Counted from the first letter of the stretch, positions 34,987 through 44,531 are shown. The stretch: DNA of 64,000 nucleotides from an uncultured Bacteroidales bacterium (GCA_944323825.1 CALUTY010000002.1:124001-188000), one strand, 5' to 3'. Notes: a model not told the origin generated them from the sequence alone. Made by a program: numbers and translations.

Positions 34987-36297
34987 TCAAATGTCTGTTT
35001 TCAATGTAGCGGATCCCCCGACTTCGCCCGGGATGACAGTCTGCAGCTTGTCCAGGACCTTCCTGGCTCCGGCAAGGATTTCCTTCTCACCGTCCACCTG
35101 CCTGTTCCTCATCACGAACCTGCCCCGACTGATCACCGAGTCTATGCAGTCGCTGTGGGCGGAATATATGAAATTGGCGAGGAACGACCCTCCGGAAAGG
35201 AAGAATGTGTTTTCCGTATCGACTATGAGGATGTCGGCGTCCTTTCCCTCCTCAATCTTTCCCGTATTCAGGCCGAGGGCCCTGGCGCCGTTGACGGTAG
35301 CCATCGCCATCAGTTCGTCCAGAGGCATTGCTGAAGGGTCTCCTCTCCATGCCTTCTGCACCATCGCGGCCGTCTTGAGGGCCTCGAGGATGTCCAGGTT
35401 GTTGGAAGAGGCGCACCCGTCCGTGCCTATGCAGATGTTTGCCCCTGCATCCCTGAGCTCATTATATCTGAAACGGTAGCCTGAAGCCAGTTTGAGATTG
35501 GAATTGATGTTGTGCACGCAGTTCACATGGCGGCTTCCGAGCAGCTCGACATCATGGTCAGAAAGCCAGAGGGTATGGGCTGCAAGAAGGTCCGGACCGA
35601 GCAGTCCGAGCCTTTCGAGATATTCCACCGGAGTGAGACCGTGCTTTTCCATGCAGTCATTGACCTCCTTCCTTGTCTCGCTCAGATGGATATGTATCCT
35701 CAGCCCGTGCTTCCTTGCGAAATCCGCAGCCCACAGCATCGTCTTCTCGCTCACGGCATACATTGAATGTATCCCCACCGTGAAGCGTCCTGAATCACCC
35801 CACTTGAGGGAGTCCTCATACAGGGCAATGCACTCCTCCTTCTGCCTCTCCGCCTCATCAGCGTCATATTTGTCCAGGAACACATACGACTCCACCGGAC
35901 GGAGCCCTGCCTCCGACGCAGCCTTGTATGCAGCCTGGGCAAACCAGTAATGGTCATTGAAAGTAACAGTCCCCGTCTTCAGCATTTCAACGCATGCGGC
36001 CTTCGCTGCCCAATAGACATATTCGGCATCAATCCTCGACTCCACCTCCCATATCCTTTCAAGCCATTTGTGGAAAAGCACATCTTCCTCAAGTCCGCGC
36101 ATCAGCGACATGGCGGCATGTATATGCATGTTGACGAAAGCCGGTACGGCCGCCTTTCCAGTACAGTCAAGCACCTCTGCCCCAGGATCATCCTGCACCG
36201 TCCCGGCCGGGGCTATTTTCCGGATTAGCCCGTCTGCGACAACGATGTCCGTACTGACAGAATCCGACATTATATTCTTCAATATGATTGTACCCAT
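34987..36297 (-). CDS. 5-methylthioadenosine/S-adenosylhomocysteine deaminase-type amidohydrolase
   Basis: The 436-aa product is a metal-dependent amidohydrolase. Metal ligands appear as NMHIHAAMSLMRG (HxH near residues 57-59), HIHLSETRKEVND, AAHTLWLSDHDVELL and IGTDGCASSNNLDILE. This set is typical of the MtaD family that deaminates MTA, SAH or adenosine. The C-terminal beta domain (GKIEEGKDADILIVDTEN) is complete. A TATCTTTG box (36330-36323, minus strand) with CTTG 18 bases upstream is the likely promoter. The downstream phosphorylase gene supports a purine salvage role; exact substrate unknown. Confidence 0.92.
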   Translation of the reverse strand: MGTIILKNIMSDSVSTDIVVADGLIRKIAPAGTVQDDPGAEVLDCTGKAAVPAFVNMHIHAAMSLMRGLEEDVLFHKWLERIWEVESRIDAEYVYWAAKAACVEMLKTGTVTFNDHYWFAQAAYKAASEAGLRPVESYVFLDKYDADEAERQKEECIALYEDSLKWGDSGRFTVGIHSMYAVSEKTMLWAADFARKHGLRIHIHLSETRKEVNDCMEKHGLTPVEYLERLGLLGPDLLAAHTLWLSDHDVELLGSRHVNCVHNINSNLKLASGYRFRYNELRDAGANICIGTDGCASSNNLDILEALKTAAMVQKAWRGDPSAMPLDELMAMATVNGARALGLNTGKIEEGKDADILIVDTENTFFLSGGSFLANFIYSAHSDCIDSVISRGRFVMRNRQVDGEKEILAGARKVLDKLQTVIPGEVGGSATLKTDI

Positions 36298-36494
36298 ATC
36301 TGAAAATCAAGTATAAATTTTTCAAAGATAGCAAAAATTTCACTGAGACAAGCAGCCTGCAGCCAGCTTACGGGAACGGGATGTCCCGTCTTTGAAAAAG
36401 CTCTCAAAAAAGTTCCGGATTCATTGCGTTCATCAGGAAATAATTTATAATTTTAAATGTTTTTTTTGATTTTTTCTTTAAATAATAATTGAAT
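36298..36494. other. Divergent intergenic region between the deaminase and aquaporin genes
   Basis: About 200 bases hold the minus-strand promoter of the deaminase (36330-36323 and 36352-36349), a small palindrome (ACGGGATGTCCCGT near 36376-36389) and an A/T-rich stretch before the aquaporin start. No CDS or known RNA was recognised. Confidence 0.4.
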
Positions 36495-37196
36495 ATGAAA
36501 AAGTATCTGGCAGAAATGACCGGGACCATGGTCCTGGTTCTCATGGGATGCGGAAGCGCAGTGTTCGCCGGCAATGCGGCAGGCGCAGTCAGCGAAGGTG
36601 TCGGCACACTCGGTGTGGCCTTTGCTTTCGGTCTATCAGTAATCGCCATGGCCTACACGATAGGCAAGATTTCCGGATGCCACATCAATCCGGCAATCAC
36701 CTTCGGGGTATGGCTTTCCGGCAGGATGGGAGGCAAGGACGCGGCCATGTTCATGCTTTTCCAGGTGATAGGCGCAGTCATCGGCTCCGCTGTCTTATTT
36801 GCCTTGGTTTCGACAGGGACGAACAACGGGCCGACAGCCACCGGCTCAAACTCTTTCACTGAAGGCCAGGCCCTGCAGGCATTCATCGCCGAATTCGTGT
36901 TCACATTCATCTTCGTGCTCGTGGTGCTCGGAACCACCGACAGCAAGAAAGGAGCAGGAGACTTCGCCGGACTTGCAATCGGACTCACCCTCGTGCTCAT
37001 CCACATTGTCTGCATACCTATAACCGGCACTTCAGTCAACCCTGCCAGGAGCATAGGACCGGCAATCTTCGAAGGCGGCAAGGCCCTGTCCCAGTTGTGG
37101 CTCTTCATCGTGGCACCTATGGCCGGAGCGGCATTGAGCGCCCTGGTATGGAAAGGACTTGCCGCAGACAGACCGGCGGAGTGTTCATCCAAATAA
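36495..37196 (+). CDS. aqpZ: Aquaporin (AqpZ type)
   Basis: The 233-aa channel protein has six transmembrane helices and the two NPA loops GCHINPAITFGVW near residues 61-73 and GTSVNPARSIGPAIF near 178-192. The Arg after the second NPA (NPAR) and the overall resemblance are of water-selective AqpZ rather than glycerol facilitators, which carry Asp there. The ATG at 36495 is preferred to an upstream TTG at 36489. Inner membrane, passive water flow. It is separate from the vor operon, which begins 46 bases downstream. Confidence 0.95.
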   Translation: MKKYLAEMTGTMVLVLMGCGSAVFAGNAAGAVSEGVGTLGVAFAFGLSVIAMAYTIGKISGCHINPAITFGVWLSGRMGGKDAAMFMLFQVIGAVIGSAVLFALVSTGTNNGPTATGSNSFTEGQALQAFIAEFVFTFIFVLVVLGTTDSKKGAGDFAGLAIGLTLVLIHIVCIPITGTSVNPARSIGPAIFEGGKALSQLWLFIVAPMAGAALSALVWKGLAADRPAECSSK

Positions 37197-37241
37197 AATT
37201 TTTTTTAAATTTGGGGTCGTTTTGATAAAACTTTTTGACAG

Positions 37242-37460
37242 ATGGCATTCAAAGGAGCAATAGAAGTCGATACGCAGAAGTGCAAAGGATGCTCGGTGTG
37301 TATCGCGAACTGCCCGACAGGCAGCATAAAACTGTCGGACATGGTCAACAGCAAAGGATATCACTATGCCGAAATGACGGGCGAAGGCTGCATAGGCTGT
37401 TCAAACTGTGCGGTCGTATGTCCTGATTCGGTGATTACGGTCTACAGAGTCAAAATTTAA
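37242..37460 (+). CDS. vorD: 2-oxoacid:ferredoxin oxidoreductase, delta (2x[4Fe-4S]) subunit
   Basis: The 72-aa ferredoxin-like subunit has two CxxCxxCxxxCP clusters: CKGCSVCIANCP near residues 14-25 and CIGCSNCAVVCP near 50-61. It passes electrons from the TPP centre to external ferredoxin. It precedes the alpha subunit by five bases; together with 37466-39989 it makes a four-subunit complex in the order delta-alpha-beta-gamma. A TAAATTTG box at 37206-37213 is the probable promoter. Confidence 0.92.
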   Translation: MAFKGAIEVDTQKCKGCSVCIANCPTGSIKLSDMVNSKGYHYAEMTGEGCIGCSNCAVVCPDSVITVYRVKI

Positions 37461-37465
37461 GAGAT

Positions 37466-38548
37466 ATGGCAGAAAAGATATTGATGAAAGGTAACGAGGC
37501 GATTGCCATATCGGCAATACGCAACGGTGTGGACGGCTATTTCGGCTATCCTATCACCCCTCAGTCCGAAGTCATGGAGACGCTCATGAAAGAAAAGCCG
37601 TGGGAGACCACGGGCATGGTGGTGCTCCAGGCAGAAAGCGAAACTTCGTCCATCAACATGATCTACGGCGGCGCAAGCTGCGGCAAGAAGGTGATGACCT
37701 CATCCAGCAGCCCCGGAATAAGCCTCATGTGCGAAGGCATAAGCTACATCGCGGGAGCCGAACTTCCCTGCGTCGTGGTGGATGTGATGCGCGGCGGCCC
37801 GGGCCTCGGAACCATACAGCCGAGCCAGAGCGACTACAACCAGATAGTGAAGGGCGGAGGACACGGAGACTATCATAATATCGTACTTGCCCCGGCATCA
37901 GCCCAGGACATGTATGACTTCGTGGACTGGGGCTTCGACCTCGCCTTCAAATACCGCACTCCGGTGGTCATCCTCGCGGACGGCATCATCGGCCAGATGA
38001 TGGAAAAGGTGGAGATGCACCCCATGAAGCCACGCAGGACCGACGCCGAAATCCTTGAGGCCGCACCGTGGGCAACCACAGGCAAGCCTGCAGGCAGGGA
38101 AAGGAACATCATCACCTCGCTCTCCCTCGACGCCGACATCCAGGAAAGGTTCAACCGGAAGCTTAAAGGCAAATACGAAATCATAGAGGAGAACGAAGTG
38201 AAGTTCAGCGAATACATGACTGAAGACGCTGAATATGTATTCGTGGCATTCGGATGCTCTTCAAGGATCTGCGAGGCTGTGGTGGACGAGCTCAGGGCTG
38301 AAGGCATCAAGGCCGGACTGCTCAGGCCGATAACGCTTTACCCGTTCCCATTCAAGGAGATAGAGAGGCTTTCAAAACAGGTGAAAAGCATGATGAGCAT
38401 CGAGCTCAACCTCGGACAGATGGTACATGATGTCAGGCTGGCCGTGAACGGCGCCTGCCCTGTCGGCTTCTACGGAAGGCAGGGAGGCAACATCTACACC
38501 CCTGAGGAAATCGTGTCGGAATTCAAGAAGTTCAACGGCCTGGCATGA
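37466..38548 (+). CDS. vorB: 2-oxoacid:ferredoxin oxidoreductase, alpha subunit (VorB type)
   Basis: The 360-aa product begins MAEKILMKGNEAIAISAIRNG and contains GYPITPQSEVMETL near residues 30-43, the hallmark of the alpha (pyrimidine-binding) subunit. The complex oxidatively decarboxylates branched-chain or other 2-oxoacids with CoA and ferredoxin, or works in reverse. Sequence resembles proteins annotated as 3-methyl-2-oxobutanoate dehydrogenase VorB; 2-oxoglutarate as substrate cannot be excluded. Its TGA overlaps the start of the beta subunit (ATGA at 38545-38548). Confidence 0.93.
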   Translation: MAEKILMKGNEAIAISAIRNGVDGYFGYPITPQSEVMETLMKEKPWETTGMVVLQAESETSSINMIYGGASCGKKVMTSSSSPGISLMCEGISYIAGAELPCVVVDVMRGGPGLGTIQPSQSDYNQIVKGGGHGDYHNIVLAPASAQDMYDFVDWGFDLAFKYRTPVVILADGIIGQMMEKVEMHPMKPRRTDAEILEAAPWATTGKPAGRERNIITSLSLDADIQERFNRKLKGKYEIIEENEVKFSEYMTEDAEYVFVAFGCSSRICEAVVDELRAEGIKAGLLRPITLYPFPFKEIERLSKQVKSMMSIELNLGQMVHDVRLAVNGACPVGFYGRQGGNIYTPEEIVSEFKKFNGLA

Positions 38549-39345
38549 CGGGCCACAAGCAAATGAAAGATATGAGTATCAGCATAGAAGAAATCAAGAA
38601 ACCGGAAAACAGGATATACGGCAAGCCGTCCCTGCTCACGGACAATGTTATGCACTACTGCCCGGGATGCTCGCACGGGACGGTTCACAAGCTGGTGGCC
38701 GAAGTGATAGAGGAAATGGGCATCCAGGACAAGACTGTCGGAATCTGCCCTGTGGGATGTTCAGTATTTGCATACAACTACATAGACATAGACTGGCAGG
38801 AGGCAGCACACGGAAGGGCCCCGGCGCTCGCTACGGCCACCAAGAGGCTCTGTCCTGACAAATATGTATTCACCTACCAGGGTGACGGCGACCTGGCCTC
38901 GATAGGCACGGCTGAAATCATCCATGCCTGCGGACGAGGGGAAAATATAGTGGTCATCTTCATCAACAACGGCATCTACGGCATGACAGGAGGCCAGATG
39001 GCCCCGACTACCCTCATCGGCATGAAGACATCCACAACCCCGTACGGAAGGGATCCGAAGCTGAACGGCTTCCCTCTCGTGATAGCGGACATGATAGCCC
39101 ACCTCGACGGAACGGCATACATCACAAGGCAGTCCGTCCACACGGCACCTGCAGCGAGAAAAGCCAAGAACGCCATACGCAAGGCATTCGAATACAGCCA
39201 GAAAGGCATAGGACTCTCGTTCGTGGAAATAGTGTCTACCTGCAACTCCGGATGGAAGCTCACCCCTGTGGATGCCAACAAATGGATGGTGGAAAACATG
39301 TTCAAGAAATACCCTATCGGCGACATAAAGGACATCCTTAAATGA
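38545..39345 (+). CDS. vorA: 2-oxoacid:ferredoxin oxidoreductase, beta (TPP-binding) subunit
   Basis: The 266-aa product carries the TPP site: HYCPGCSHGTVHKLV near residues 32-46, CPVGCSVFAYNY near 73-84, and the GDG...N motif GDGDLASIGTAE...NNGIYGMTGGQ near 113-149. The start overlapping the alpha gene (38545) is used; internal Met at 38563 and 38572 are alternatives. The gamma gene follows only after 92 bases, an unusual gap filled by a hairpin-type sequence (39357-39411). Confidence 0.92.
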   Translation: MTGHKQMKDMSISIEEIKKPENRIYGKPSLLTDNVMHYCPGCSHGTVHKLVAEVIEEMGIQDKTVGICPVGCSVFAYNYIDIDWQEAAHGRAPALATATKRLCPDKYVFTYQGDGDLASIGTAEIIHACGRGENIVVIFINNGIYGMTGGQMAPTTLIGMKTSTTPYGRDPKLNGFPLVIADMIAHLDGTAYITRQSVHTAPAARKAKNAIRKAFEYSQKGIGLSFVEIVSTCNSGWKLTPVDANKWMVENMFKKYPIGDIKDILK

Positions 39346-39356
39346 AGACAAGCGAC

Positions 39357-39411
39357 GACGGAGGGAGTTACCTCGCGGTAATGACCGACTGAGGAGGCGA
39401 AGTCTGACGCC
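39357..39411. repeat. Palindromic interspersed-type element inside the vor operon
   Basis: The 92-base spacer between the beta and gamma genes holds GAGGGAGTTACC, a 4-base loop and GGTAATGACCGACTGAGGAG. The TTACC/GGTAA stem flanked by GAGGGAG and CCGACTGAGGAG resembles small palindromic repeats scattered between genes in Bacteroidales. Only one copy is in the window. Confidence 0.4.
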
Positions 39412-39437
39412 GTAATCGCGAAAAAGAAACAAAAAAA

Positions 39438-39989
39438 ATGAAAGAAGAAATAATAATAGCAGGATTCGGAGGACAGGGCGTCCTCTCGATGGGAAAGATA
39501 CTCGCATACTCAGCCATAATGCAGGACATGGAAGTGACATGGATGCCATCATACGGGCCTGAAATGCGCGGAGGCACAGCCAATGTATGCGTAATCCTGA
39601 GCGACAGGAAGATAGGCTCCCCGATCGTCACCAAATATGACACGGCCATAATCCTCAACCAGCAGTCCATGGACAAGTTCGAAAAGACCGTAAAGCCGGG
39701 AGGCTGGCTCGTATATGACCCGAGCGGCATCACCAGCCATCCGACAAGGACCGACATCAACATCTGCCGGATCAATGCCATAGAAGGCGCCGCCAGAGTC
39801 GGAAACTCAAAGGTCTACAACATGGTCGTGCTCGGTGCATTTCTCAAGGTCAATCCGATAGTATCACTTGAGAATGTGGAAAAGGGACTCGGCAAATCGA
39901 TACCTGCGCGCTACGGAAGCATGATTCCGCTCAACAAGGCGGCCATCGTGGACGGGATGGAAAATGTGGAAATCGTCAACAGGGTATAA
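39438..39989 (+). CDS. vorC: 2-oxoacid:ferredoxin oxidoreductase, gamma subunit
   Basis: The 183-aa product starts MKEEIIIAGFGGQGVLSMGKILAYS, the classic glycine-rich opening of the gamma (CoA-binding) subunit, followed by VTWMPSYGPEMRGGTANV near residues 34-51. It completes the four-subunit complex with 37242-39345. It is separated from the beta gene by the hairpin element at 39357-39411, so its expression could differ somewhat. Confidence 0.93.
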   Translation: MKEEIIIAGFGGQGVLSMGKILAYSAIMQDMEVTWMPSYGPEMRGGTANVCVILSDRKIGSPIVTKYDTAIILNQQSMDKFEKTVKPGGWLVYDPSGITSHPTRTDINICRINAIEGAARVGNSKVYNMVVLGAFLKVNPIVSLENVEKGLGKSIPARYGSMIPLNKAAIVDGMENVEIVNRV

Positions 39990-40011
39990 TCCCGGATGGC
40001 GCAGATTTTTA

Positions 40012-40042
40012 TTTGACATTCCGATAAAAAAGACTAACTTTG
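40012..40042 (+). promoter_or_regulatory. Promoter of the zapB-like/zapA genes
   Basis: TTTG at 40012-40015, 19 bases, TAACTTTG at 40035-40042: an ideal Bacteroidota promoter. The first ATG is at 40070. Confidence 0.7.
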
Positions 40043-40069
40043 CATCTGTGTTCATAAGGGTCATCTGCC

Positions 40070-40348
40070 ATGTTTGAAGACATCAGGACAGACATCAGGA
40101 AACTGATAGCGGCATACGAAGCCGCCAAGGCTGAAAGCGAAAGGCTGAAAGATGAGCTGCAGAAGTGCAGAAACCTGAATGAAGACTACAGGAAGCAGAT
40201 ATCAGAGTTGGAAAAAAAGATTGATAGCCTGAGACTGGCTGACGCCTTGACGGTGACATCGGCATCCAGGGACAGGAGGGAGGCGAGAGAGAGGATAGAC
40301 AGGATGATAAGGACAATAGACAAATGCATATCTCTCATAGAGAGCTGA
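40070..40348 (+). CDS. Short coiled-coil protein upstream of zapA (ZapB-like)
   Basis: The 92-aa product is a single long coiled coil (about residues 10-60, EAAKAESERLKDELQKCRN and ISELEKKIDSLRL) with a basic C-terminal helix. No enzyme motif. Genes of this kind commonly lie just before zapA in Bacteroidota. By analogy with ZapB it may help organise the divisome, but sequence similarity to E. coli ZapB is only general. Spacing to zapA is 19 bases, so they are co-transcribed. Confidence 0.7.
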   Translation: MFEDIRTDIRKLIAAYEAAKAESERLKDELQKCRNLNEDYRKQISELEKKIDSLRLADALTVTSASRDRREARERIDRMIRTIDKCISLIES

Positions 40349-40367
40349 CACGCAGAGGAGAGGAACA

Positions 40368-40667
40368 ATGGAAAGAAGCATAACCATCAGAGTTGCAGGA
40401 TACATGTTCAGCCTGACGGCCGCTTCTCCTGAGCATGAGGAGGTATTGAGGAAGGCTGCGGGGATAGTCAATGAGAAGATAGAGAGGCTGCAGGAAAAGA
40501 ATTTCACCGGAAAGGGCACGGAGGAGCTGCTTATGCTTGCGGCCCTCACCATAAGCACAGGTTACGTGATGCAGACAAGGAAGATAGAGCGCATGGAAAG
40601 GGAAATCGAGGGTCTGCACAAGGAAATAGAAGGTTATCTTGACAATATTGATAAATATAGCCGTTAG
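40368..40667 (+). CDS. zapA: Cell division protein ZapA
   Basis: ZapA binds FtsZ and promotes protofilament bundling. The 99-aa product has the N-terminal globular part SITIRVAGYMFSLTAASPEHEEVLRKAA (read in parts) typical of ZapA, followed by the C-terminal coiled coil (EELLMLAALTISTGYVMQTRKIERME). Full length. It is followed by a non-coding region and rny, the usual Bacteroidota order. Confidence 0.88.
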   Translation: MERSITIRVAGYMFSLTAASPEHEEVLRKAAGIVNEKIERLQEKNFTGKGTEELLMLAALTISTGYVMQTRKIERMEREIEGLHKEIEGYLDNIDKYSR

Positions 40668-40679
40668 TTACTTATTTTT

Positions 40680-40850
40680 GCTGAAATCATCAAATTACAT
40701 TAAGTAACCGAGTTTACTCGAATGGCAATGGCAGGCCTATGTGACCCTCAAGGGGATTCCGCATGCGGGACGGAGGAAGCCAGACCCATATTTTCGGAGC
40801 TCAAATCTTATTCTTATAAGATTTCCAGACAAACAGACTAACGGCTTTTT
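40680..40850 (+). ncRNA. Candidate structured RNA between zapA and rny (6S-like position)
   Basis: The 303-base gap has its own -7 box (TATTTTTG, 40673-40680; TTG 22 bases upstream at 40648-40650). Downstream come several hairpins: CGAGTTTACTCG near 40710, CCCTCAAGGGG, TCCGCATGCGGGA, and a perfect 9-bp stem (40803-40811 with 40816-40824), ending near a run of six T at about 40841-40847. About 160 nt follow the start site. In Proteobacteria the 6S RNA gene lies directly after zapA, which makes 6S a candidate, but no overall 6S fold is evident. It could be only the rny leader. Confidence 0.35.
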
Positions 40851-40970
40851 TATTATCATGCATTCATATCCGACCGGTTCGGCTTCCATTTGCGGAGCAG
40901 GACCGGTCGCTTTGTCTTGTCCCACGCCGCAGCATTGGATGAAAACATTAACTACAAACGATAACGGAAT

Positions 40971-42512
40971 ATGGAGATATTATTTTATTTTTTGGCGGCA
41001 GCCATCGGTGCCATCATCGCCGTCGGGACCTATATATTCGTCCACAAGCTTCTGCTTAAGGGACAGAAGGACGAAATCATCCAGAAGGCGGAGATAGAAG
41101 CCGAGAACATCAGGAAGGAGAAGATCTTCCAGGCCAAGGAGAAATTCCTGCAGCTCAAGAGCGAACACGAGCAGTACATCAATGAGAAGAACAACCAGAT
41201 ACACGAGACCGAATCAAGGCTGAAGCAGAAGGAGAACACCCTCAATCAGCAGAATGCCGAGCTCGGCAGGAAAAACCGCGAGGCCGACGCCATAAGGGAA
41301 AACCTGAAAAGCCAGGTGGACATGGTGACGAAAAAGGCCGAAGAATACGACAAGCTCAGGGCAGAGGCCATACAGCAGATAGAAAACATTGCAGGAATGA
41401 CAGCGGCGGAAGCCAAGAACCAGCTCATGGAGAACATGAAGGCGGAGGCAAGGTCACAGGCCCAGTCATACATCAACGACGTGATGGACGAGGCAAGGCT
41501 CACTGCCGGAAAGGAGGCAAAGAGGATAGTCATCAACACCATCCAGAGGACGGCTTCCGAAACAGCAATAGAGAATGCCGTGACCGTGTTCAACATCGAA
41601 AGCGACGAGATAAAGGGCCGCATCATCGGAAGGGAAGGCCGCAACATCAGGGCCCTGGAGGCAGCCACAGGAGTGGAGATAGTCGTGGACGACACGCCTG
41701 AAGCCATCCTGCTTTCCGCATTCGACCCTGTGAGAAGAGAGGTGGCAAGACTCGCACTCCACCAGCTCGTTGTGGACGGACGCATCCATCCGGCAAGGAT
41801 AGAGGAAGTGGTGGCCAAGGTGCAGAAACAGCTTGAGGACGAGATCATGGAAACCGGAAAGAGGACCTGCATAGACCTCGGCATACACGGGATGCACATA
41901 GAGCTCGTGAAGCTCATAGGCCGCATGAAATACCGCTCTTCATACGGACAGAACCTGCTCCAGCACTCGCGTGAGGTGGCCAACATCTGCGCCACGATGG
42001 CATCGGAGCTCGGGCTCAACCCTAAAATCGCAAAGAGGGCCGGACTCCTGCATGACATCGGAAAAGTGTCGGACGAGGATCCGGAACTTCCGCACGCAAT
42101 CCTCGGAATGAGGCTCGCCGAGAAATACAAGGAGAAGCCGGAGGTATGCAACGCCATCGGTGCACACCATGAGGAAATAGAGATGACATCCATCATCTCC
42201 CCTCTCGTGATGGTCGGAGACGCCATTTCAGGAGCAAGGCCGGGAGCACGCCGTGAAGTGATAGAGTCATATATCAAGAGGCTCAAGGACATGGAGAACA
42301 TCGCCCAGTCCTATCCGGGCGTGACCAAGACATACGCAATCCAGGCAGGACGCGAACTCAGAGTGATAGTAGGGGCCGACCAGGTGACGGACAAGGATGC
42401 GGAGTCACTGTCAGGCGAAATAGCAAAGAAGATCCAGGAAGAAATGGTATATCCGGGCCAGGTCAAGATCACAGTGATCCGCGAGACAAGATCCGTGGCA
42501 TTTGCAAAATGA
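40971..42512 (+). CDS. rny: Ribonuclease Y
   Basis: RNase Y is a membrane-anchored endoribonuclease that starts mRNA decay. The 513-aa product has an N-terminal membrane helix (about 3-22), a long coiled coil (30-180), a KH domain ([19 protein letters not shown] near 212-230) and an HD domain with [11 protein letters not shown] near 359-369 containing the catalytic His-Asp. Architecture and length are standard. It is preceded by the structured RNA candidate; the region 40850-40970 also holds a GACCGGT...ACCGGTC inverted repeat that may belong to the leader. Confidence 0.96.
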   Translation: MEILFYFLAAAIGAIIAVGTYIFVHKLLLKGQKDEIIQKAEIEAENIRKEKIFQAKEKFLQLKSEHEQYINEKNNQIHETESRLKQKENTLNQQNAELGRKNREADAIRENLKSQVDMVTKKAEEYDKLRAEAIQQIENIAGMTAAEAKNQLMENMKAEARSQAQSYINDVMDEARLTAGKEAKRIVINTIQRTASETAIENAVTVFNIESDEIKGRIIGREGRNIRALEAATGVEIVVDDTPEAILLSAFDPVRREVARLALHQLVVDGRIHPARIEEVVAKVQKQLEDEIMETGKRTCIDLGIHGMHIELVKLIGRMKYRSSYGQNLLQHSREVANICATMASELGLNPKIAKRAGLLHDIGKVSDEDPELPHAILGMRLAEKYKEKPEVCNAIGAHHEEIEMTSIISPLVMVGDAISGARPGARREVIESYIKRLKDMENIAQSYPGVTKTYAIQAGRELRVIVGADQVTDKDAESLSGEIAKKIQEEMVYPGQVKITVIRETRSVAFAK

Positions 42513-42560
42513 CGCTGTCCGGAATACTGACAGAATTTAATACATAAATCATAGAATAAA

Positions 42561-44531
42561 GTGAAAAATCTGATTTATAGAGCATTCACAGCGATGGTGG
42601 CATTATGTGCCACCGTTGCCGTATATGGACAGGGATTCGGGCAGCAGCCCCTCAACACCGTCACTTGGACAGTCTCTGCAGAGAAGACCGGCACGGGCAC
42701 GCAGAGGATAGTCTTCACCGGAAAGATTGCAGACGGATGGCACACATACGACCTCAAAAGCGAGCTGTACCCCACTGCGGTCGAATTTGATGAAGCTGTC
42801 GGATATTCTGCCGTCGGAGACATGTATGAAATATCAGAATCAACGGATTATGACGGGGATCCCGTATTCTTCAAGGAGATAGTGATTGCCCAGGACATCA
42901 AGGTGGACGGAGCTTCTGCAACAGTCTCTGGAGAAGTGACATGGATGTCCTGCACAGAGACCCAATGCGCCTCTCCGGAATACTGGAAATTCACCATCAA
43001 TGTCAAGGGGGACAGCAGTGACAAGGCGGAAATAGTCCCGGCAGACGGCAACGGGGACAGCGGCAGGAAAGGATTCAACTGGGCCCTGGTCATCGAGGCC
43101 ATCCTGTGGGGTTTTGCAGCCCTGCTCACCCCATGCGTCTTCCCTATGGTGCCTATGACTGTGTCTTTCTTTATGAAAGGCTCATCCACCCCTGCAGCAG
43201 GACGGTTCAAGGCCGCGATGTACGGACTTTTCATAGTGCTGCTCTACACAGTGCCGATCTCGCTCATCATCCTCATCACCAGAATCGTTGGGGGAGATGC
43301 GGTGACGGCCGACATATTCAACTGGCTGGCGACGCACTGGCTGCCTAACATCATATTCTTCATAGTGTTCATGGTGTTTGCAGCATCATTCTTCGGAGCA
43401 TTTGAAATCACCCTCCCTTCATCCATTGTCAACAAGAGTGACAAGGGGGCTGACAAGAAAGGCCTGATGGGAATATTCTTCATGGCACTCACCCTCGTGC
43501 TCGTTTCGTTCTCCTGCACAGGACCTATCGTAGGTTCAGTGCTCATCAAGGCGACGCAGGGAGAGTTTTGGGAACCGATGATAGCCATGCTCGCATTCTC
43601 GCTTGCATTCGCCCTGCCGTTCACCATACTGGCACTGTTCCCGTCCCTCCTGAAGAACCTGCCGAAGAGCGGAGGCTGGCTCAATTCGGTGAAGGTGGTG
43701 CTCGGATTCATAGAGGTGGCCCTCGGATTCAAGTTCCTCAGCGTGGCTGACCAGACATACCACTGGGGTCTTCTTGACAGGGAGGTATATCTCGCCATCT
43801 GGATTGTGGTATTCTCAATGCTCGGATTCTACCTCCTCGGCAAGCTCAGGTTTGCTCATGACGACAAGATGGAGCACATATCCGTCAAAAGACTTGCGAT
43901 GTCCATAGCCGTGTTCGCCTTTGTGGTATACATGATACCGGGCATGTTCGGTGCTCCGCTCAAGGCACTCTCAGGATATCTTCCTCCGCTGACTTCACAG
44001 GACTTTGTACTCGGAGCAGCGACAGGCAATACGGCAGCATCAGATGCCGGGACAACGGAAGTTTCCGGGAAAAGCAGCAAATACGACCTGCATCTTCCTC
44101 TCGGGCTCAGCGGATATTTCACCCTTGAAGAAGGTCTGGCTGCCGCAAAGGAAACAGGCAAGCCTGTATTCGTGGACATCACCGGACACGGCTGCGTGAA
44201 CTGCCGTGAAATGGAGTCGAGGGTATGGAGCGATCCCCAGGTGCTCGAAATGCTCCGGAATGACTATATAGTAGTCGCCCTCTACACCGACGACAAGTCA
44301 AGGCTTGACAAGGACGAATGGGTGACCACAGAAAGCGGCGATGTGCTGAAGGACCTCGGAAGGGTCAATTCATACATTGCCAGGACAAGGTTCGGGGTGA
44401 ACGCACAGCCAAACTATGTGCTTCTTTCCCCTGAAGGGGAACTTCTGGCACCGGTAAGAGGATACGACCTGAGCATTCCGGGATTTGTGGAATTCCTCCA
44501 CACGGGGCTGCAGAAGAACATGGAAAAATAG
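42561..44531 (+). CDS. DsbD-like thiol:disulfide interchange protein
   Basis: The 656-aa inner-membrane reductase moves electrons from cytoplasmic thioredoxin to the periplasm. Order: signal peptide; DsbD-alpha domain with the redox pair in WMSCTETQCASPE near 132-144; eight-helix beta domain with the Cys in LLTPCVFPMVPM and FSCTGPIVG; C-terminal thioredoxin-like gamma domain with GHGCVNCREME near residues 540-550. All three Cys pairs are present. The start codon is GTG at 42561. It is monocistronic, ending at a strong terminator shared with the convergent nucleotidase gene. Confidence 0.92.
   Translation: MKNLIYRAFTAMVALCATVAVYGQGFGQQPLNTVTWTVSAEKTGTGTQRIVFTGKIADGWHTYDLKSELYPTAVEFDEAVGYSAVGDMYEISESTDYDGDPVFFKEIVIAQDIKVDGASATVSGEVTWMSCTETQCASPEYWKFTINVKGDSSDKAEIVPADGNGDSGRKGFNWALVIEAILWGFAALLTPCVFPMVPMTVSFFMKGSSTPAAGRFKAAMYGLFIVLLYTVPISLIILITRIVGGDAVTADIFNWLATHWLPNIIFFIVFMVFAASFFGAFEITLPSSIVNKSDKGADKKGLMGIFFMALTLVLVSFSCTGPIVGSVLIKATQGEFWEPMIAMLAFSLAFALPFTILALFPSLLKNLPKSGGWLNSVKVVLGFIEVALGFKFLSVADQTYHWGLLDREVYLAIWIVVFSMLGFYLLGKLRFAHDDKMEHISVKRLAMSIAVFAFVVYMIPGMFGAPLKALSGYLPPLTSQDFVLGAATGNTAASDAGTTEVSGKSSKYDLHLPLGLSGYFTLEEGLAAAKETGKPVFVDITGHGCVNCREMESRVWSDPQVLEMLRNDYIVVALYTDDKSRLDKDEWVTTESGDVLKDLGRVNSYIARTRFGVNAQPNYVLLSPEGELLAPVRGYDLSIPGFVEFLHTGLQKNMEK

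Noticed and set aside
32295..36297. A polysaccharide utilisation locus around the GH43 gene
   Set aside because: No SusC/SusD pair, regulator or second glycoside hydrolase is present; the neighbours are purine salvage genes.
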